Shown here in pieces: positions 58,418-59,877 of a stretch of 59,877 bases of DNA. Source of the DNA: an uncultured Mucilaginibacter sp. (GTDB lineage Bacteria > Bacteroidota > Bacteroidia > Sphingobacteriales > Sphingobacteriaceae); contig NZ_CAITNG010000119.1 of assembly GCF_903893715.1 (NCBI RefSeq), positions 1 to 59,877 of the forward strand. The letters run 5' to 3'. Position 1 is the first letter of the stretch, and every line of letters begins with the position of its first letter. The translations under genes were made by a program, and so were the position numbers. Under the pieces are notes generated by a model. It had not been told where the DNA came from. It ran no database searches and saw only the letters and a program-made list of their open reading frames with translations.

Positions 58418-59877
58418 ATGAAAAGAAAACTACTTGCTGTTTTTATTACACTAACAGTATGCACAGGGGCTGCCATGGCGCAACGCGGCGGCGGTGCGGG
58501 TGCTGCAGCCGGCGACACTACCCGTAGAGGTGGCTTTGCAGGCGCCGCTACCCCAAGGGCCGCACCAAGGCCTTACAACACGGTAATTACCGCCAAGGCT
58601 ATCACCCACGATGGTTTGTTTAAAACTCACAAGGTCGACGACAAATACTATTTCGAGATTCCGGATAGTTTGTTGGGCCGCGAGATTTTGGTGGTTGCAC
58701 GTATATCAAAGGCTGGTGCCGAAGTACGTGCCGCTGATGGTTATGCCGGCGACCAGATCGGCGAAACCGTCATCAGCTTTGAGAAAGGCCCCATGAACCG
58801 CATTTTTATGCGCAAAATATCGTACAATACATATAGTCCCGATAGTACAAAATCGATGTATAAAGCTGTACAGCGTTCAAACGTACAGGCTATTGCCTCA
58901 GCTTTTAACATCGCGGCCTACTCGCCCGACTCAAAAGGCAGTGTAATCGATATGACAGATTATATCAATGGGGATGGCGATATCTTCTTCTTTAGTTCGC
59001 CCGCTGCCAAAACCCGTATCAGGTTAGGCAATATCCAAGCCGACAGGAGCTATATCGAAACAGTTAAAAGCTACCCTACCAATATCGAAATCACGACTAT
59101 TAAAACTTACGGCCTTGCTGCCGGCGGTGGATTTGGTCGTGGTGCAGGTGCACCTACTCCTGCCGCCGGCGGCGCAGCAGCAAGTCAGGGATCCGAAACA
59201 GTTGAGTTGAACACCTCGTTGTTGATACTACCAAAGGTGCCGATGAAACCCCGTTATTTCGACCCGCGTGTTGGTTACTTTACTACGCAATACACCGATT
59301 TTGATGCCAACCCGCAAGGTGTTAAAAACATCGAGATGATTGCCCGCTGGAGGTTAGAGCCAAAACCGGAAGATATGGCCAAGTACAAACGCGGCGAATT
59401 GGTTGTGCCTAAAAAACAAATCGTTTATTATATTGACCCGGCTACGCCTAAAAAATGGGTACCTTACCTGATGGCAGGCATTAACGATTGGCAAAAAGCT
59501 TTCGAAAAAGCAGGTTTTAAAGATGCCATCATTGCTAAAATGGCACCAACCGCAGCCGAAGATTCGACCTGGAGTTTAGATGACGCCGCGCACTCCGCCA
59601 TTATCTACAAACCATCAGAAACGGAAAACGCCAGCGGCCCGCACATTTCTGATCCGCGCAGCGGCGAGATTTTGGAAACACACATCAATTGGTACCATAA
59701 CGTAATGAAACTGGTGCACGATTGGTATATGATACAAACCGCAGCTGTTGACCCACGGGCACGCACCATGCACTTTAGCGATGAACTGATGGGCGACCTG
59801 ATCCGTTTTGTGTCTTCGCACGAAGTTGGCCATACTTTAGGCCTGCGCCACAATTGGGGGTCAAGCTCCACAACACC
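58418..59877 (+). CDS. Secreted zinc-dependent metalloprotease, partial (metzincin type)
   Basis: At least 486 residues; the frame is open at the window end. Signal peptide about 1-22 (TGAAMAQ). After a Gly/Arg/Ala-rich stretch (about 23-50) comes a DUF5118/DUF5117-like region (YNTVITAKAITHDGLFKTHKVDDKYYFEIPDSLLGREIL...), typical of this Bacteroidota protease family. A Gly/Ala-rich loop (about 234-263) interrupts it. The zinc motif HEVGHTLGLRH begins at His468 (HExxHxxGxxH). Export suits periplasmic or outer-surface protein degradation. The C-terminal part is not in the window. Confidence 0.88.
   Translation, partial: MKRKLLAVFITLTVCTGAAMAQRGGGAGAAAGDTTRRGGFAGAATPRAAPRPYNTVITAKAITHDGLFKTHKVDDKYYFEIPDSLLGREILVVARISKAGAEVRAADGYAGDQIGETVISFEKGPMNRIFMRKISYNTYSPDSTKSMYKAVQRSNVQAIASAFNIAAYSPDSKGSVIDMTDYINGDGDIFFFSSPAAKTRIRLGNIQADRSYIETVKSYPTNIEITTIKTYGLAAGGGFGRGAGAPTPAAGGAAASQGSETVELNTSLLILPKVPMKPRYFDPRVGYFTTQYTDFDANPQGVKNIEMIARWRLEPKPEDMAKYKRGELVVPKKQIVYYIDPATPKKWVPYLMAGINDWQKAFEKAGFKDAIIAKMAPTAAEDSTWSLDDAAHSAIIYKPSETENASGPHISDPRSGEILETHINWYHNVMKLVHDWYMIQTAAVDPRARTMHFSDELMGDLIRFVSSHEVGHTLGLRHNWGSSSTT

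Overview
The window looks like chromosomal DNA of a Bacteroidota bacterium, most likely family Sphingobacteriaceae (Mucilaginibacter/Pedobacter-like). The signs are type IX secretion and gliding proteins (GldK, GldN and a PorT-like protein), a DUF6089 outer-membrane protein, a long Bacteroidota-type PurF paralogue, the ArgF' form of transcarbamylase, TonB-plug modules, and start codons that lack Shine-Dalgarno sequences. No rRNA, tRNA, CRISPR array or complete insertion sequence was found.

Layout. 1-2040: the 3'-truncated start of a phage-type terminase small subunit gene, a repeat-like gap and a PIN-toxin/antitoxin pair. 2089-5376: an arsenic operon (arsR, arsM, arsN2-like, two arsC, aquaporin) with no ArsB or Acr3 pump; the aquaporin is the only visible exit route. 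5405-9178: dCMP deaminase, an FHS sugar symporter, a LysE exporter and an AT-rich two-gene insert flanked by inverted repeat arrays. 9175-12589: a PurF-like amidotransferase and an ammonium channel. 12738-23647: a minus-strand respiratory complex I operon holding only nuoH-I-J-K-L-M-N, interrupted by two proteins with TonB-plug-like modules. 23721-36431: an envelope and cofactor block (murI, two ompH/skp, bamA, uppS, DUF6089, nadK, CBS protein, hydrolase, yqeY, SDR, porT, ubiE, VOC protein). 36484-47331: engB, a UbiA prenyltransferase, a large DUF2723 glycosyltransferase-like protein, tatA, an NRAMP relative, a desaturase, a YncE-like propeller and a two-component pair. 47894-51258: a frameshifted outer-membrane protein gene, then gldK directly followed by gldN without gldL or gldM. 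51660-57598: an arginine operon (GNAT, argG, cupin, argC, four-helix-bundle gene, argD, argF'). 57664-59877: a membrane protein and the start of a metzincin-type zinc protease gene.

The most unusual pattern is a scatter of degenerate tandem repeats whose period is always 7 bp although the unit differs: NNAAAGC, CCAATGA, NTCATNG, ACTCACC-like and CGACATC-like. Most begin at or just past a stop codon. In two places, inverted copies of the NNAAAGC type bracket a foreign-looking insert. They resemble in form the heptanucleotide STRR repeats of filamentous cyanobacteria. Other points of interest are the plug modules built into the nuo operon, the gldK-gldN pair without motor genes, an eight-G tract that breaks an outer-membrane protein gene, and the pump-less arsenic operon.
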